64,000 nt of DNA from Chitinophagaceae bacterium (GTDB lineage Bacteria; Bacteroidota; Bacteroidia; Chitinophagales; Chitinophagaceae), in assembly GCA_004028795.1 (NCBI GenBank), contig SAIW01000008.1:186001-250000 (forward strand). Direction: 5' to 3'. The notes beneath the pieces were generated by a model. That model saw nothing but the letters and a program-made list of their open reading frames with translations, had not been told where the DNA came from and did no database searches. Positions 7,722 to 15,537 of the stretch are shown here, in pieces. A program made the position numbers and the translations under genes. How positions within the stretch are numbered: the stretch's first letter is position 1; the number at the start of each line of letters is the position of its first letter.

Positions 7722-8318
7722 ATGAATTATCTGGCACATGCTTACCTTTCTTTTAATAATGAGCAGATATTATTAGGAAATATGTGCAGCGATTTTATTA
7801 AAGGGAAGAAAAAATTTGATTATGCTATCGACATTCAGAAAGGAATTGCATTGCATAGAGCAATAGATACTTTTACCGATGCTCATGCTACAACAGCGGA
7901 AGCAAAGCAATTTTTTAAACCTGCTGTTGGTTTATATGCAGGTGCATTTGTAGATGTTGTATACGATCATTTTCTGGCAATTGATACCAAAGAGTTTTAT
8001 GATAGTGTTGCTTTAGAAAAATTTTCTCTTTACACCTACACTATTTTGCAACAACATATTGAAGTGCTCCCCTTAAAATTTCAAAACCTGTTTCCTTACA
8101 TGCAAAAACAAAACTGGTTATACAACTATCAGTTTACATGGGGAATTGAAAGAAGCTTTGAAGGTTTGGTAAGAAGGGCAAAGTATTTATCTTCCTGGCA
8201 CGAAGCTTTTGAGGCTTTCAATAAACATTATAAAAGCTTACATACTTGCTATAATATTTTCTTTCCCGAAGTTAAAAACTTTGCTGCCCGTCAATTAGAA
8301 CAGTTGGTAAACAATTAG
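7722..8318 (+). CDS. acpH: Acyl carrier protein phosphodiesterase (AcpH family, DUF479)
   Basis: 198 residues, all-helical. N-terminus MNYLAHAYLSFNNEQILLGNMCSDFIKG and the GIALHRAIDTFTDAH and DVVYDHFLA segments carry the conserved His/Asp of the HD-like AcpH family, which removes 4'-phosphopantetheine from holo-ACP. Full length against the family. Eight bases downstream of the hydrolase, so probably the last gene of that operon. Confidence 0.87.
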   Translation: MNYLAHAYLSFNNEQILLGNMCSDFIKGKKKFDYAIDIQKGIALHRAIDTFTDAHATTAEAKQFFKPAVGLYAGAFVDVVYDHFLAIDTKEFYDSVALEKFSLYTYTILQQHIEVLPLKFQNLFPYMQKQNWLYNYQFTWGIERSFEGLVRRAKYLSSWHEAFEAFNKHYKSLHTCYNIFFPEVKNFAARQLEQLVNN

Positions 8319-8331
8319 CACTTTATATTTG
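8304..8331 (+). promoter_or_regulatory. Promoter of the DUF2911 gene
   Basis: TATATTTG (8324-8331) is an exact TAnnTTTG; TTG at 8304-8306 lies 17 bases upstream. The predicted start of transcription leaves a leader of about 17 bases before the ATG at 8355. Confidence 0.5.
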
Positions 8332-8354
8332 TTTTTCAATCTAAATAACAAGTC

Positions 8355-8933
8355 ATGAAAAAAACGCTTTTACTTATTGCATTTGTATGTATTGTACTGG
8401 GTGTTAATGCCCAGCAAAAGCCAACGGATTTAGATAAAAGTCCTATGGACATGAGCTATTGGCCTGCCAATTACCCTATTTTAAAACTGAATGGTAAGGT
8501 TAAAGATGCACCAACTGCCAGAATTATTTACAGTCGCCAGCAAAAAAACAACCGTACCATTTTTGATGGTATTGTAAAGTATAATGAAATGTGGCGTTTA
8601 GGTGCTAATGAAGCAACAGAAATTGAATTTTTCAAGAATGTAAAAATTGGCAACAAGGCTATTGAGAAAGGCAGATATACATTGTATTGCCTGCCCGCAG
8701 CAGATAAATGGACGATAGTAGTAAGCAACGATAATTACAGTTGGGGTAATTATTCTTATGATATTAAAAAAGATGTTACCCGTGCTGATGCTAAAGTTGA
8801 AAAGAACCCTGATGTAGTTGAAAACTTCACTATTTATTTTGAAGAAACTAAAACAGGTGCTAATCTTATCATGCTTTGGGATGATGTGAAAGCCACATTA
8901 CCAATTAGTTTGGCAGCCACACCTGCAAAATAA
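8355..8933 (+). CDS. Secreted DUF2911 protein
   Basis: 192 residues, signal peptide ending VNAQQ. The mature part matches the DUF2911 pattern: ARIIYSRQQKNNRTIFDGIVKYNEMWRLGANEATEIEF, KGRYTLYCLPAADKWTIVVS, and a C-terminal beta region ending MLWDDVKATLPI. Function not known; common in Bacteroidota, presumed periplasmic. Own promoter and terminator make it monocistronic. Confidence 0.82.
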   Translation: MKKTLLLIAFVCIVLGVNAQQKPTDLDKSPMDMSYWPANYPILKLNGKVKDAPTARIIYSRQQKNNRTIFDGIVKYNEMWRLGANEATEIEFFKNVKIGNKAIEKGRYTLYCLPAADKWTIVVSNDNYSWGNYSYDIKKDVTRADAKVEKNPDVVENFTIYFEETKTGANLIMLWDDVKATLPISLAATPAK

Positions 8934-8955
8934 TTTGTATAAATTTTGTAAAGCC

Positions 8956-8983
8956 AGCCCCGCATTAAGCGGGGTTTTTATTT
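8956..8983 (+). terminator. Rho-independent terminator
   Basis: CCCCGC (8958-8963) pairs with GCGGGG (8969-8974), loop ATTAA, extended by A-T and G-T pairs, then TTTTTATTTT. Confidence 0.88.
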
Positions 8984-9007
8984 TAAACTAACAGAAACAA
9001 AGAAACA

Positions 9008-9038
9008 TTTGCTGCTAACGTTTGTTAGTGTATTTTTG
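9008..9038 (+). promoter_or_regulatory. Consensus promoter of the TetR regulator gene
   Basis: TTTG at 9008-9011, exactly 19 bases, then TATTTTTG at 9031-9038: a perfect Bacteroidota promoter. The start point would fall at or within a few bases of the ATG at 9043, so the mRNA is probably leaderless. The operator palindrome sits in the spacer. Confidence 0.75.
9015..9028. promoter_or_regulatory. Operator palindrome CTAAC-N4-GTTAG (autoregulation)
   Basis: CTAAC at 9015-9019 and GTTAG at 9024-9028 lie between the -33 and -7 elements. The same half-sites occur upstream of paaA (11418-11433). Binding by the TetR regulator encoded here would block its own promoter. Confidence 0.7.
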
Positions 9039-9042
9039 AATT

Positions 9043-9633
9043 ATGGGAAGAATTAAAACTAACGATACAACCAGCCGTCGTGAAGTTATTATAGAAAAAG
9101 CCGCCGCACTTTTTAAAGAAAAAGGATTTAAAGCCACCAGCATGAGGGAATTGGCAGATATAGTGGGTGTTGAAGCTGCCAGCTTATACAACCATATTAA
9201 AAGTAAAAATGAATTGCTGAACATTATTTGCTTTGATGTTGCCAACCGCTACATGCAGATGATAAGTGATATAGAAGCTGAGAAAATTTCTTCTTTAGAA
9301 AAAATTGAAAAATTGTTACGCTTTCATATAACGGGAATGGTTAAGCATTTTGATGAAGTATATGTGAGCGATAGAGAATGGAAACATTTAGAAGAACCAT
9401 ATCTGGCCAATCTTCAAACACAACGCAGAACATACCGCAGGCGTATTGCAGCCATTATTGAGGATGGCATTAAGAAAAAAGAAATTAAAAAAATTGATGC
9501 CCCTACTGCTGTTTTAATTATGCTTCATGCTGTTAGCGGTATAGAAAGCTGGCATAGAAGCAAAGAAAAAATTAACGGCAAAGAATTAGAAGAAAATATG
9601 GTAAGTATTTTAGTAAGTGGATTGAGAAAATAA
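9043..9633 (+). CDS. TetR/AcrR-family regulator, probable repressor of the phenylacetate genes
   Basis: 196 residues. N-terminal helix-turn-helix: RREVIIEKAAALFKEKGFKATSMRELADIVGVEAASLYNHIKSKNELL (residues about 10-58), followed by an all-helical ligand domain. It starts an operon with paaE (10 bases apart) and shares its operator motif with the paaA promoter, so phenylacetyl-CoA or a related CoA ester is the likely inducer. TetR-type PaaR proteins controlling paa genes are known in other bacteria. The regulatory assignment is inferred from position and operators. Confidence 0.85.
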   Translation: MGRIKTNDTTSRREVIIEKAAALFKEKGFKATSMRELADIVGVEAASLYNHIKSKNELLNIICFDVANRYMQMISDIEAEKISSLEKIEKLLRFHITGMVKHFDEVYVSDREWKHLEEPYLANLQTQRRTYRRRIAAIIEDGIKKKEIKKIDAPTAVLIMLHAVSGIESWHRSKEKINGKELEENMVSILVSGLRK

Positions 9634-9643
9634 CTATTTGTTC

Positions 9644-10720
9644 ATGTCTTTGCATTTTGAAAAATTGCTTGTTAAAGAAGTAAGAAATGAAACCGCTGAT
9701 TGTGTTTCTGTTGCTTTTGATATTCCGGCTCATTTAAAAGAAAAGTTCAGTTATACGCAGGGCCAGAATATTACTGTAAAAACTTTTATTAATAATGAAG
9801 AAGTAAGACGCTCTTATTCTTTATGCTCTTCCCCTTTAGAAAATGATTTCAGAATTGCCATAAAAAAAGTTGATAACGGTATTTTTTCAACTTTTGCCAA
9901 TACACAATTAAAAGCAGGAGATGTTCTGGAAGTAATGCCTGCTGCGGGAAAATTCTTCACTCAATTACAGCCAGACAATAAAAAAAATTATGTTGCTTTT
10001 GCAGCAGGAAGCGGTATTACGCCTATTCTTTCCATTATAAAAACAACCTTACAAACAGAGCCTGCAAGCAGTTTTACTTTAGTGTATGGTAATAAAAATG
10101 TGGCTTCCGTAATTTTCAAAGAAGCAATAGAAGCATTGAAAAATAAATACATTAACCGCTTTCAGGTTGTGTATATTTTAAGTAAAGAAAGAACAGACAG
10201 TGAACTGAATTTCGGAAGAATTGATACACCTAAATGCGAAATATTGTTTGATAAAATTATTTCAGTAAATGCTGATGAGTTTTTTATTTGCGGTCCGCAG
10301 GAAATGATTTTTTCAATCAAAGATTTTTTGGAGACTAAAGGTGTTGATAAAAAGAAAATTCATTTCGAGTTATTTAATACTGTTAACACCAATGCTTCTG
10401 CTTTAATAAAACAAGCTATTGTTACTGACAATGCTGCAAGCTGTAATGTAACTATTAAAGTAGATGGAAGAAGTTTTGATTTTGATTTGCCTTTTAATAC
10501 CAATACTATTTTAGATGCAGCTTTGCAACAAGGTGCAGACTTACCTTATGCCTGTAAAGGCGGTATGTGTTGTACCTGTAAAGCTAAACTGGTAGAAGGC
10601 AATGTGAGTATGGATGTAAATTATGGTTTAGAAGAAGACGAAGTAAAGCAAGGCTTTATCCTTACCTGTCAATCTCATCCCACTACAAATAAAGTTGTTG
10701 TTGATTACGATATTAAATAA
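9644..10720 (+). CDS. paaE: Phenylacetyl-CoA epoxidase reductase subunit PaaE
   Basis: 358 residues. N-terminal FAD domain (RRSYSLCSSP), NAD domain (AFAAGSGITPILSI; FFICGPQEM), and C-terminal plant-type 2Fe-2S ferredoxin domain with CKGGMCCTC (C-x4-C-x2-C) and the fourth Cys in ILTCQSHP. It passes electrons from NADPH to the PaaABC epoxidase. ATG 9644 is chosen over TTG 9638. It is transcribed with the TetR gene and separated from paaABC by a gene on the other strand. Confidence 0.93.
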   Translation: MSLHFEKLLVKEVRNETADCVSVAFDIPAHLKEKFSYTQGQNITVKTFINNEEVRRSYSLCSSPLENDFRIAIKKVDNGIFSTFANTQLKAGDVLEVMPAAGKFFTQLQPDNKKNYVAFAAGSGITPILSIIKTTLQTEPASSFTLVYGNKNVASVIFKEAIEALKNKYINRFQVVYILSKERTDSELNFGRIDTPKCEILFDKIISVNADEFFICGPQEMIFSIKDFLETKGVDKKKIHFELFNTVNTNASALIKQAIVTDNAASCNVTIKVDGRSFDFDLPFNTNTILDAALQQGADLPYACKGGMCCTCKAKLVEGNVSMDVNYGLEEDEVKQGFILTCQSHPTTNKVVVDYDIK

Positions 10721-11383
10721 TTACTTGAATAAATACGGCTGAATAATTCTTTGCCAGATGGCATAGCCTTTTTCATTCATGTGTAAGTTATCTGAAATAA
10801 ATAATTCCTGTTTTATTGTTCCGTCTGCATTCAGCATATCATTAAATACATTTATAAACTTTGCGTGTTTTTGAGTAGCAATAAAGCTTTTCAATAGCAT
10901 ATTGGCTTGTTCAACAACCGGTCTGAATTTAATTCTTACAGGGCTTGGTTTGATTGAAACATAATCAATTTCAATTTTTTTATACTTATTTCTTATCAGT
11001 TTGTATAATGTTTGAAAGCGTTGTAAAACCATTGCTGCCGTTACAGTATCAGAAGCCGCAATATCATTTTCACCACAATAAATAATAATCTGTTTGGGTT
11101 TATAAGGATAAACAACATCGCCCACATATCTTATCACATCAACTAATGTAGAACCGCCAAAAGCCCTGTTTAAAATTTTATAATCAGGAAAATCCTGTTG
11201 CACTGTTTTCCATTTGGTAAAAGAGGAACTGCCGATAAATAAAATCTGATGTTTAGCGGGAAACTGAATACTGTCCTGCTTTTTAAATGCAGCAATATCT
11301 GCTGCAAACGGAGCATTTGTTTGAGATTGAAGGCTGCCGGCGGCAACTAACAAAGTAATTATTAAAGCAACAAGCTGTTTCAC
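10721..11383 (-). CDS. Secreted SGNH/GDSL-family hydrolase
   Basis: 220 residues with a signal peptide (ALIITLLVAAGSLQSQT). SGNH blocks are visible: FIGSSSFTKW (nucleophile Ser), FGGSTLVD (Gly), IIYCGENDIA (Asn) and DNLHMNEKG (Asp-x2-His). Likely a periplasmic esterase or lipase acting on acyl or acetyl esters; substrate not readable. Its stop codon directly abuts the paaE stop, with no room for a separate terminator. Confidence 0.83.
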   Translation of the reverse strand: MKQLVALIITLLVAAGSLQSQTNAPFAADIAAFKKQDSIQFPAKHQILFIGSSSFTKWKTVQQDFPDYKILNRAFGGSTLVDVIRYVGDVVYPYKPKQIIIYCGENDIAASDTVTAAMVLQRFQTLYKLIRNKYKKIEIDYVSIKPSPVRIKFRPVVEQANMLLKSFIATQKHAKFINVFNDMLNADGTIKQELFISDNLHMNEKGYAIWQRIIQPYLFK

Positions 11384-11417
11384 TTATAAAAATTTCTGAA
11401 AAGTAAAACTATTTAAT

Positions 11418-11433
11418 GCTAACAATTGTTAGC
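11418..11433. promoter_or_regulatory. Perfect 16-bp operator upstream of paaA
   Basis: GCTAACAATTGTTAGC is fully self-complementary and contains CTAAC-N4-GTTAG as found at the TetR promoter (9015-9028). It lies 43 bases before the paaA ATG, just upstream of a weak -7 match (TATTTTTA, 11451-11458), where a repressor would block transcription. Confidence 0.75.
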
Positions 11434-11476
11434 TTTTATAGTAAAAAAGTTATTTTTACCCCGCAAATTTTAAAAA

Positions 11477-12445
11477 ATGGAAGTGCAGGATTTTGTTCAA
11501 AAGAACTCCTTGGGAGAAAAATTGTTTCAGCAGAAAATTGATACTGAAACTAAAATAGAACCGAAAGATTGGATGCCCGATGCATACAGAAAAACGAATA
11601 TTCGTCAAATAAGTCAACACGCTCACAGCGAAGTAGTTGGCATGTTACCTGAAGGTAATTGGATAACAAGAGCACCATCATTAAAACGTAAAGCTATTTT
11701 ATTGGCAAAGGTTCAGGATGAAGCCGGGCATGGCTTATATCTGTACAGTGCTGCAGAAACATTAGGCATCAGCAGAGATGAAATGATTGAACAACTGTTA
11801 ACAGGCAAAGCTAAATATTCTTCTATCTTCAATTACCCAACATTAACATGGGCCGATATGGGTGCTATCGGTTGGTTGGTTGATGGTGCTGCTATATTAA
11901 ATCAGGTAATGTTATGCAGAACAAGCTACGGGCCTTATGCACGTGCAATGGTGCGTATTTGCAAGGAAGAAAGTTTTCATCAACGTCAGGGTTTTGAAAT
12001 ATTATTAGTGTTAAGCAAAGGAACACCTGAACAAAAAGCAATGTGCCAGGATGCCATCAATCGTTGGTGGTGGCCGAGTTTAATGATGTTTGGCCCGAGA
12101 GATAGTGAAAGTACGAACAGCGATCAAAGCATGCAATGGAAAATAAAACGTAAAACAAATGATGAGCTTCGCCAGCAATTTGTAGATATGTGTGTTGAAC
12201 AGGTAAAAGTATTAGGAATGACATTGCCCGATAAAGATTTGCAATGGAATGAACAAAGAGGTCATTATGATTTTGGTGAAATAAACTGGAATGAATTCCG
12301 GAATGTGGTTAAAGGCAATGGCCCTTGCAATAAACAACGTTTAAACGCCAGAAAAAAAGCACATGAAGATGGAGCATGGGTTAGAGCTGCGGCAATGGCA
12401 CATGCAAAAAAGAAAGCTGAAAACGTAAAGCAAAATGCTGCATAG
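11477..12445 (+). CDS. paaA: Phenylacetyl-CoA epoxidase catalytic subunit PaaA
   Basis: 322 residues, full length. A ferritin-like four-helix catalytic subunit with di-iron motifs [17 protein letters not shown] and [13 protein letters not shown], and the [16 protein letters not shown] region. Epoxidises the ring of phenylacetyl-CoA together with PaaB, PaaC and PaaE. It is the first gene of the main paa run, under the palindromic operator. A dispersed repeat separates it from paaB. Confidence 0.95.
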   Translation: MEVQDFVQKNSLGEKLFQQKIDTETKIEPKDWMPDAYRKTNIRQISQHAHSEVVGMLPEGNWITRAPSLKRKAILLAKVQDEAGHGLYLYSAAETLGISRDEMIEQLLTGKAKYSSIFNYPTLTWADMGAIGWLVDGAAILNQVMLCRTSYGPYARAMVRICKEESFHQRQGFEILLVLSKGTPEQKAMCQDAINRWWWPSLMMFGPRDSESTNSDQSMQWKIKRKTNDELRQQFVDMCVEQVKVLGMTLPDKDLQWNEQRGHYDFGEINWNEFRNVVKGNGPCNKQRLNARKKAHEDGAWVRAAAMAHAKKKAENVKQNAA

Positions 12446-12452
12446 TTTTTTT

Positions 12453-12500
12453 GAACTAAACTTTGGTACTACTATTAAGCAGTTCTTGCGTCGCACACTT
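12453..12500 (-). repeat. TGCGACGCAA-type dispersed repeat, copy 2 (inverted)
   Basis: Read on the minus strand this 48-base element matches 16329-16376 at 41 of 48 positions, starting AAGTGTGCGACGCAA. It fills most of the paaA-paaB gap. Confidence 0.8.
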
Positions 12501-12526
12501 CAACGTTCAAGTCAATATTCAACAAA
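12499..12526 (+). repeat. Degenerate 7-base-period array before paaB
   Basis: Four units in one 7-base phase (TTCAACG, then TTCAAGT, then CAATATT and CAACAAA), ending six bases before the paaB ATG. Weakly conserved; included because of the other period-7 arrays in this window. Confidence 0.4.
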
Positions 12527-12531
12527 CAAAA

Positions 12532-12888
12532 ATGAAAACATACATTAATAAATTTTTTTATGGCGACTATGGAGAAATTGAAACAGGAGTTTCATCAACT
12601 TCAACAGAATCATCCTGGCCTTTATGGGAAATTTTTATAAGAAGCAAACAAGGCTTAGATCATAAACATGTTGGCAGCCTACATGCAGCCGATGCACAAA
12701 TGGCCATTGAAAATGCCAGAGATGTTTATACCAGAAGAATGGAAGGCGTAAGCATTTGGGTAGTTGAAAGTAAATACATCACAGCATCAAACCCTGATGA
12801 AGCAGGAGAATTATATGAGCCGGCAAAAGATAAAATTTATCGTCATCCAACCTTTTACAATTTACCTGATGAAGTAGGGCATATGTAA
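12532..12888 (+). CDS. paaB: Phenylacetyl-CoA epoxidase structural subunit PaaB
   Basis: 118 residues. PaaB landmarks: WPLWEIFIRSKQGLDHKHVGSLHAADAQMAIENARDVYTRR and VWVVES-like IWVVESKYI. A small structural subunit that bridges PaaAC dimers. Start at ATG 12532 rather than the upstream 12463, which would translate the repeat element. Followed by a period-7 array and an S23-type gene instead of paaC. Confidence 0.92.
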   Translation: MKTYINKFFYGDYGEIETGVSSTSTESSWPLWEIFIRSKQGLDHKHVGSLHAADAQMAIENARDVYTRRMEGVSIWVVESKYITASNPDEAGELYEPAKDKIYRHPTFYNLPDEVGHM

Positions 12889-12890
12889 AA

Positions 12891-12918
12891 AGTAATTGGT
12901 AATTTGGAATTAGTAAAA
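12891..12918 (+). repeat. Period-7 array at the left border of S23 gene 1
   Basis: Four 7-base units of the form nGTAATT (AGTAATT, GGTAATT, TGGAATT, AGTAAAA). The array at 13324-13351, on the far side of the gene, has a similar motif in the opposite orientation. Confidence 0.6.
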
Positions 12919-12927
12919 TGCCTTCAC

Positions 12928-13329
12928 ATGAATTATAAGGGTTATAAAGAACTTGAATCTTACATTAAAGCGAGAGAATTAAGAATGCAAATATCCAGTT
13001 TGGTTTTAAGTTTTCCAACCCATGAAAAATTTCAACTTGTCAGCCAAATTATTCGGTCATCAAGAGCAATTACTGCTAATATAGCTGAAGGCTATGGCAG
13101 GTATACTTATAGAGACACAAGAAACTTTTTTATTATTTCAAGAGGTTCTGTTACAGAAACAATGGAACATCTTCAAACAGCGTTTGATGAAAAATATATT
13201 ACTGAAGAAATATTAAAAGCCCATGAAGAAAAATGTGAGTTAATCTTCAAATTGATTAATGGTTACATTGCTTATTTAGACAAATCAAAAAATACCTCTT
13301 CAAATAAAAACAATGAAGCAAAGCCCTAA
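12928..13329 (+). CDS. Four-helix-bundle protein (S23/IVP family), inserted in the paa operon
   Basis: 133 residues from ATG 12928. Family landmarks: YKELESYIKARELRMQISSL, then PTHEKFQLVSQIIRSSRAITANIAEGYGRYTYRDTRNFFIISRGSVTETMEHL. These proteins fold as four-helix bundles related to those encoded in 23S rRNA intervening sequences and to the DGR accessory protein Avd; their role as stand-alone genes is unknown. It lies between paaB and paaC, overlaps paaC by 17 bases, and is bracketed by period-7 arrays. A second member is at 16851-17234. There is no link to phenylacetate metabolism in the sequence. Confidence 0.85.
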   Translation: MNYKGYKELESYIKARELRMQISSLVLSFPTHEKFQLVSQIIRSSRAITANIAEGYGRYTYRDTRNFFIISRGSVTETMEHLQTAFDEKYITEEILKAHEEKCELIFKLINGYIAYLDKSKNTSSNKNNEAKP

Positions 13330-14113
13330 TTCCCAATGCCTAATTCCTTATATACTTTTCCTTGCAGATAGTACACTCATTCTTTCTCATCGTAACAGTG
13401 AATGGTGCGGGCATGGGCCAATATTAGAACAGGATATTGCACTCACTAATATAGCGTTAGACCTATTAGGGCAATCGAGAAATTTTTATCAATATGCTGC
13501 TGAATTAATTAATGAACAGCAAAACTTACAAGATGTAAAAGTCCCTCCTTCGGAGGGATTTAGGGAGGCTTCAGAAGATAGTTTAGCTTATTTAAGAAAT
13601 GAAAGAGATTTTAAAAATCTGTTATTGGTTGAATTGCCTAACGGAGATTGGGGACAAACCATTTTAAAGCAGTTTTATTTTTCTACTTATCAATTGTATT
13701 TGTTTCAGCAATTACAAAATCATAGCAATCAACAATTGGCGGCAATTGCAGCTAAAGCCATTAAAGAAGTAATGTATCATATTCGCTGGAGCAGTGAATG
13801 GGTAATACGTTTGGGAGATGGAACTGAAGAAAGTAATGAACGTATGACGAATGCTGTTGAAGCATTAAAAGACTATACAAACGAAATGTTTATAGCTGCA
13901 GATTATGAAGTTGAAATGGCTATTGATTTAAAGCTGATTCAGCAACAATGGACTGAAAAAGTAAAAACTGTTTTTGAAGAAGCAACATTATCATTACCAG
14001 AAAAAGTATTCAATCAAACCGGTGGTAAAAGAGGTATACACACAGAACACTTAGGCTATATTTTAGCTGAAATGCAGCATTTACAGAGAGCCTATCCTAA
14101 TGCAGAATGGTAA
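13313..14113 (+). CDS. paaC: Phenylacetyl-CoA epoxidase subunit PaaC, with repeat-derived segments
   Basis: 266 residues. The ferritin-like body is typical (SEWCGHGPILEQDIALTNIALDLLGQSR, RNERDFKNLLLVELPNGDWGQTI, MYHIRWSSEWVIRLGDGTEES, HTEHLGYILAEMQHLQRAYP). PaaC lacks a working di-iron site and supports PaaA. Two segments look foreign: the N-terminal SPNSQCLIP is encoded by a period-7 array, and residues 77-86 (VPPSEGFREA) by a CCTCC/GGAGG repeat in the loop before the SLAYLRNERDF helix. ATG 13313 is the only standard start in frame, so the repeat supplied the current leader. Confidence 0.92.
   Translation: MKQSPNSQCLIPYILFLADSTLILSHRNSEWCGHGPILEQDIALTNIALDLLGQSRNFYQYAAELINEQQNLQDVKVPPSEGFREASEDSLAYLRNERDFKNLLLVELPNGDWGQTILKQFYFSTYQLYLFQQLQNHSNQQLAAIAAKAIKEVMYHIRWSSEWVIRLGDGTEESNERMTNAVEALKDYTNEMFIAADYEVEMAIDLKLIQQQWTEKVKTVFEEATLSLPEKVFNQTGGKRGIHTEHLGYILAEMQHLQRAYPNAEW
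13324..13351 (-). repeat. Period-7 array at the right border of S23 gene 1 / start of paaC
   Basis: Four units CCCTAAT, TCCCAAT, GCCTAAT, TCCTTAT in strict phase. Reverse-complemented they read ATTnGGn, matching the ATTGGTA-like units of the left border. They encode residues 5-12 of PaaC. Confidence 0.65.
13541..13570 (+). repeat. CCTCC/GGAGG dispersed repeat inside paaC
   Basis: GTCCCTCCTTCGGAGGGATT followed by TAGGGAGGCT: a short hairpin (CCCTCC/GGAGGG) with a trailing GGGAGGCT. The length is 30 bases, so the frame is kept. Related copies are at 48255-48285 and 48354-48382. Confidence 0.7.
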
Positions 14114-14129
14114 CAGTAAAAAGGTTCTA

Positions 14130-14945
14130 TTAGTAATTATATTTTTCTTCTGTTGTGGCTTTCATTCCAAAAGGAATGGTTTGACCTGCAACTTCAGTAT
14201 TACCCTTCATATCCATAGTAGTTGTTCTTTTTACAACAAAAAATGTTTTGGTATTCACAGTTGCTGTACCATTAATAGGGCCATTCATCTTCATCACTAC
14301 ACTCATTCCATTGGTTTGCGTAGTAGTACTCATATTCATTGAACCCGTAAAAGCTAAATTTACTAAGCCGTTATCAATAGACGTTACTGTATAGTTATAG
14401 ACTGCTTTAATAGTGCTATCTGTACCGTAAGATATTTTCCAGGCTGAATTTAAAGCAAGCTTTTCCGGAAGCATCAATAAAAACGAAAGTGGCTGTCCTA
14501 CTGCCATTCCTGCAACCAGGTTACTATTCATTAAAGCTTTAGTTTGCTCATCTAATTGCATGTCTGTTATCAAAGAATTTTTATCAGTTAGTACAGTAAT
14601 TATTTTGTTTAAACTACTTGCCAATTGTTTGGATTTTTCATCATCGGGGTTGTCTGTGTCTAAATCAATTTCTTGTCCCATTACAGATGTATGCATCTTC
14701 ATTTTAGTTTGCTTCATTTCAATTTTAACTCCATCCTCTTTTAGTTCAGCAATACTTAGTTCGCCTGTTGTATTCATACTCATTTTTTGTTCCATTTCCT
14801 GCCCCATGACCTCCATCTTCATATTCATAGTATTGTTTTGTAACTGAACAATTTTCTGTCCTTTGGTTAATGATTTTATTCCCTGAGCCAATAACGCATT
14901 ACTCAAAATAAATGCTGCTGAAAGCAAAACAATTCTAAGCTTCAT
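14130..14945 (-). CDS. Secreted DUF6263-like protein
   Basis: 271 residues, signal peptide ending NALLAQG. Met- and Lys-rich beta-strand repeats (NTMNMKMEVMGQEMEQKMSM; MKQTKMKMHTSVMGQEIDL) followed by PLSFLLMLPEKLALNSAWKISY and a C-terminal TTTMDMKGNTEVAGQTIPF. The pattern fits DUF6263. No catalytic residues recognised; probably envelope-associated. It lies on the opposite strand between paaC and paaD, so paaD must have its own promoter or readthrough. Confidence 0.65.
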   Translation of the reverse strand: MKLRIVLLSAAFILSNALLAQGIKSLTKGQKIVQLQNNTMNMKMEVMGQEMEQKMSMNTTGELSIAELKEDGVKIEMKQTKMKMHTSVMGQEIDLDTDNPDDEKSKQLASSLNKIITVLTDKNSLITDMQLDEQTKALMNSNLVAGMAVGQPLSFLLMLPEKLALNSAWKISYGTDSTIKAVYNYTVTSIDNGLVNLAFTGSMNMSTTTQTNGMSVVMKMNGPINGTATVNTKTFFVVKRTTTMDMKGNTEVAGQTIPFGMKATTEEKYNY

Positions 14946-15046
14946 ATAAGTTTATTTATAACAATATTAGCAATTATTTTCAAGTAACATAGTAAGCTTG
15001 TGTATTTTTTAGTTGAGTGTGCTATCTTTATTAAGTTATAGGCTAT

Positions 15047-15535
15047 ATGAGTGAGATAAATAAAATCCGTTCAATTCTTTCAAAGGTTACAGACCCCGAA
15101 GTTCCTGTACTTACCATTGCAGATTTAGGAATTATAAGAGATGTAATTGTAAATGACGAAAAAATTGAAGTTATTATTACGCCAACATATTCCGGTTGCC
15201 CTGCAATGGATATGATAAGTATCAATATAAAATTGGCATTAGCAGAGCATGGATACAAAAACGTTACAGTAAAAAATATTTTATCACCTGCATGGACTAC
15301 TGATTGGATGAGTGAAGAAGGCAAACAAAAACTAAAAGCTTACGGTATTGCTCCTCCTAATACTAAGCAAGCTGTTTGCACACCGGATTCTTTTCAGGAA
15401 GAAGAAACTGTGCAATGCCCTCAATGCAGTTCATTCAATACTCAGTTAGTTTCAAGATTCGGAAGTACGGCTTGTAAAGCATTGTATCAATGTAACGATT
15501 GTAAAGAACCATTCGATTATTTTAAATGCCATTAA
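15047..15535 (+). CDS. paaD: Phenylacetate pathway Fe-S maturation protein PaaD
   Basis: 162 residues. N-terminal MIP18/DUF59 domain (VTDPEVPVLTIADLGIIRDV; PTYSGCPAMDMI) and a C-terminal zinc-ribbon-like tail with CPQC, then FGSTACKALYQCNDCKEPFDYFKCH. PaaD is required to mature the epoxidase, probably the PaaE Fe-S cluster. A weak promoter (TATCTTTA near 15025) lies upstream. Followed by paaG with three bases between. Confidence 0.93.
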   Translation: MSEINKIRSILSKVTDPEVPVLTIADLGIIRDVIVNDEKIEVIITPTYSGCPAMDMISINIKLALAEHGYKNVTVKNILSPAWTTDWMSEEGKQKLKAYGIAPPNTKQAVCTPDSFQEEETVQCPQCSSFNTQLVSRFGSTACKALYQCNDCKEPFDYFKCH

Positions 15536-15537
15536 TT

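Noticed and set aside
12928-13329. S23 genes taken as a sign of a 23S rRNA intervening sequence
   Set aside because: No rRNA sequence surrounds either gene; they stand alone within the paa cluster.
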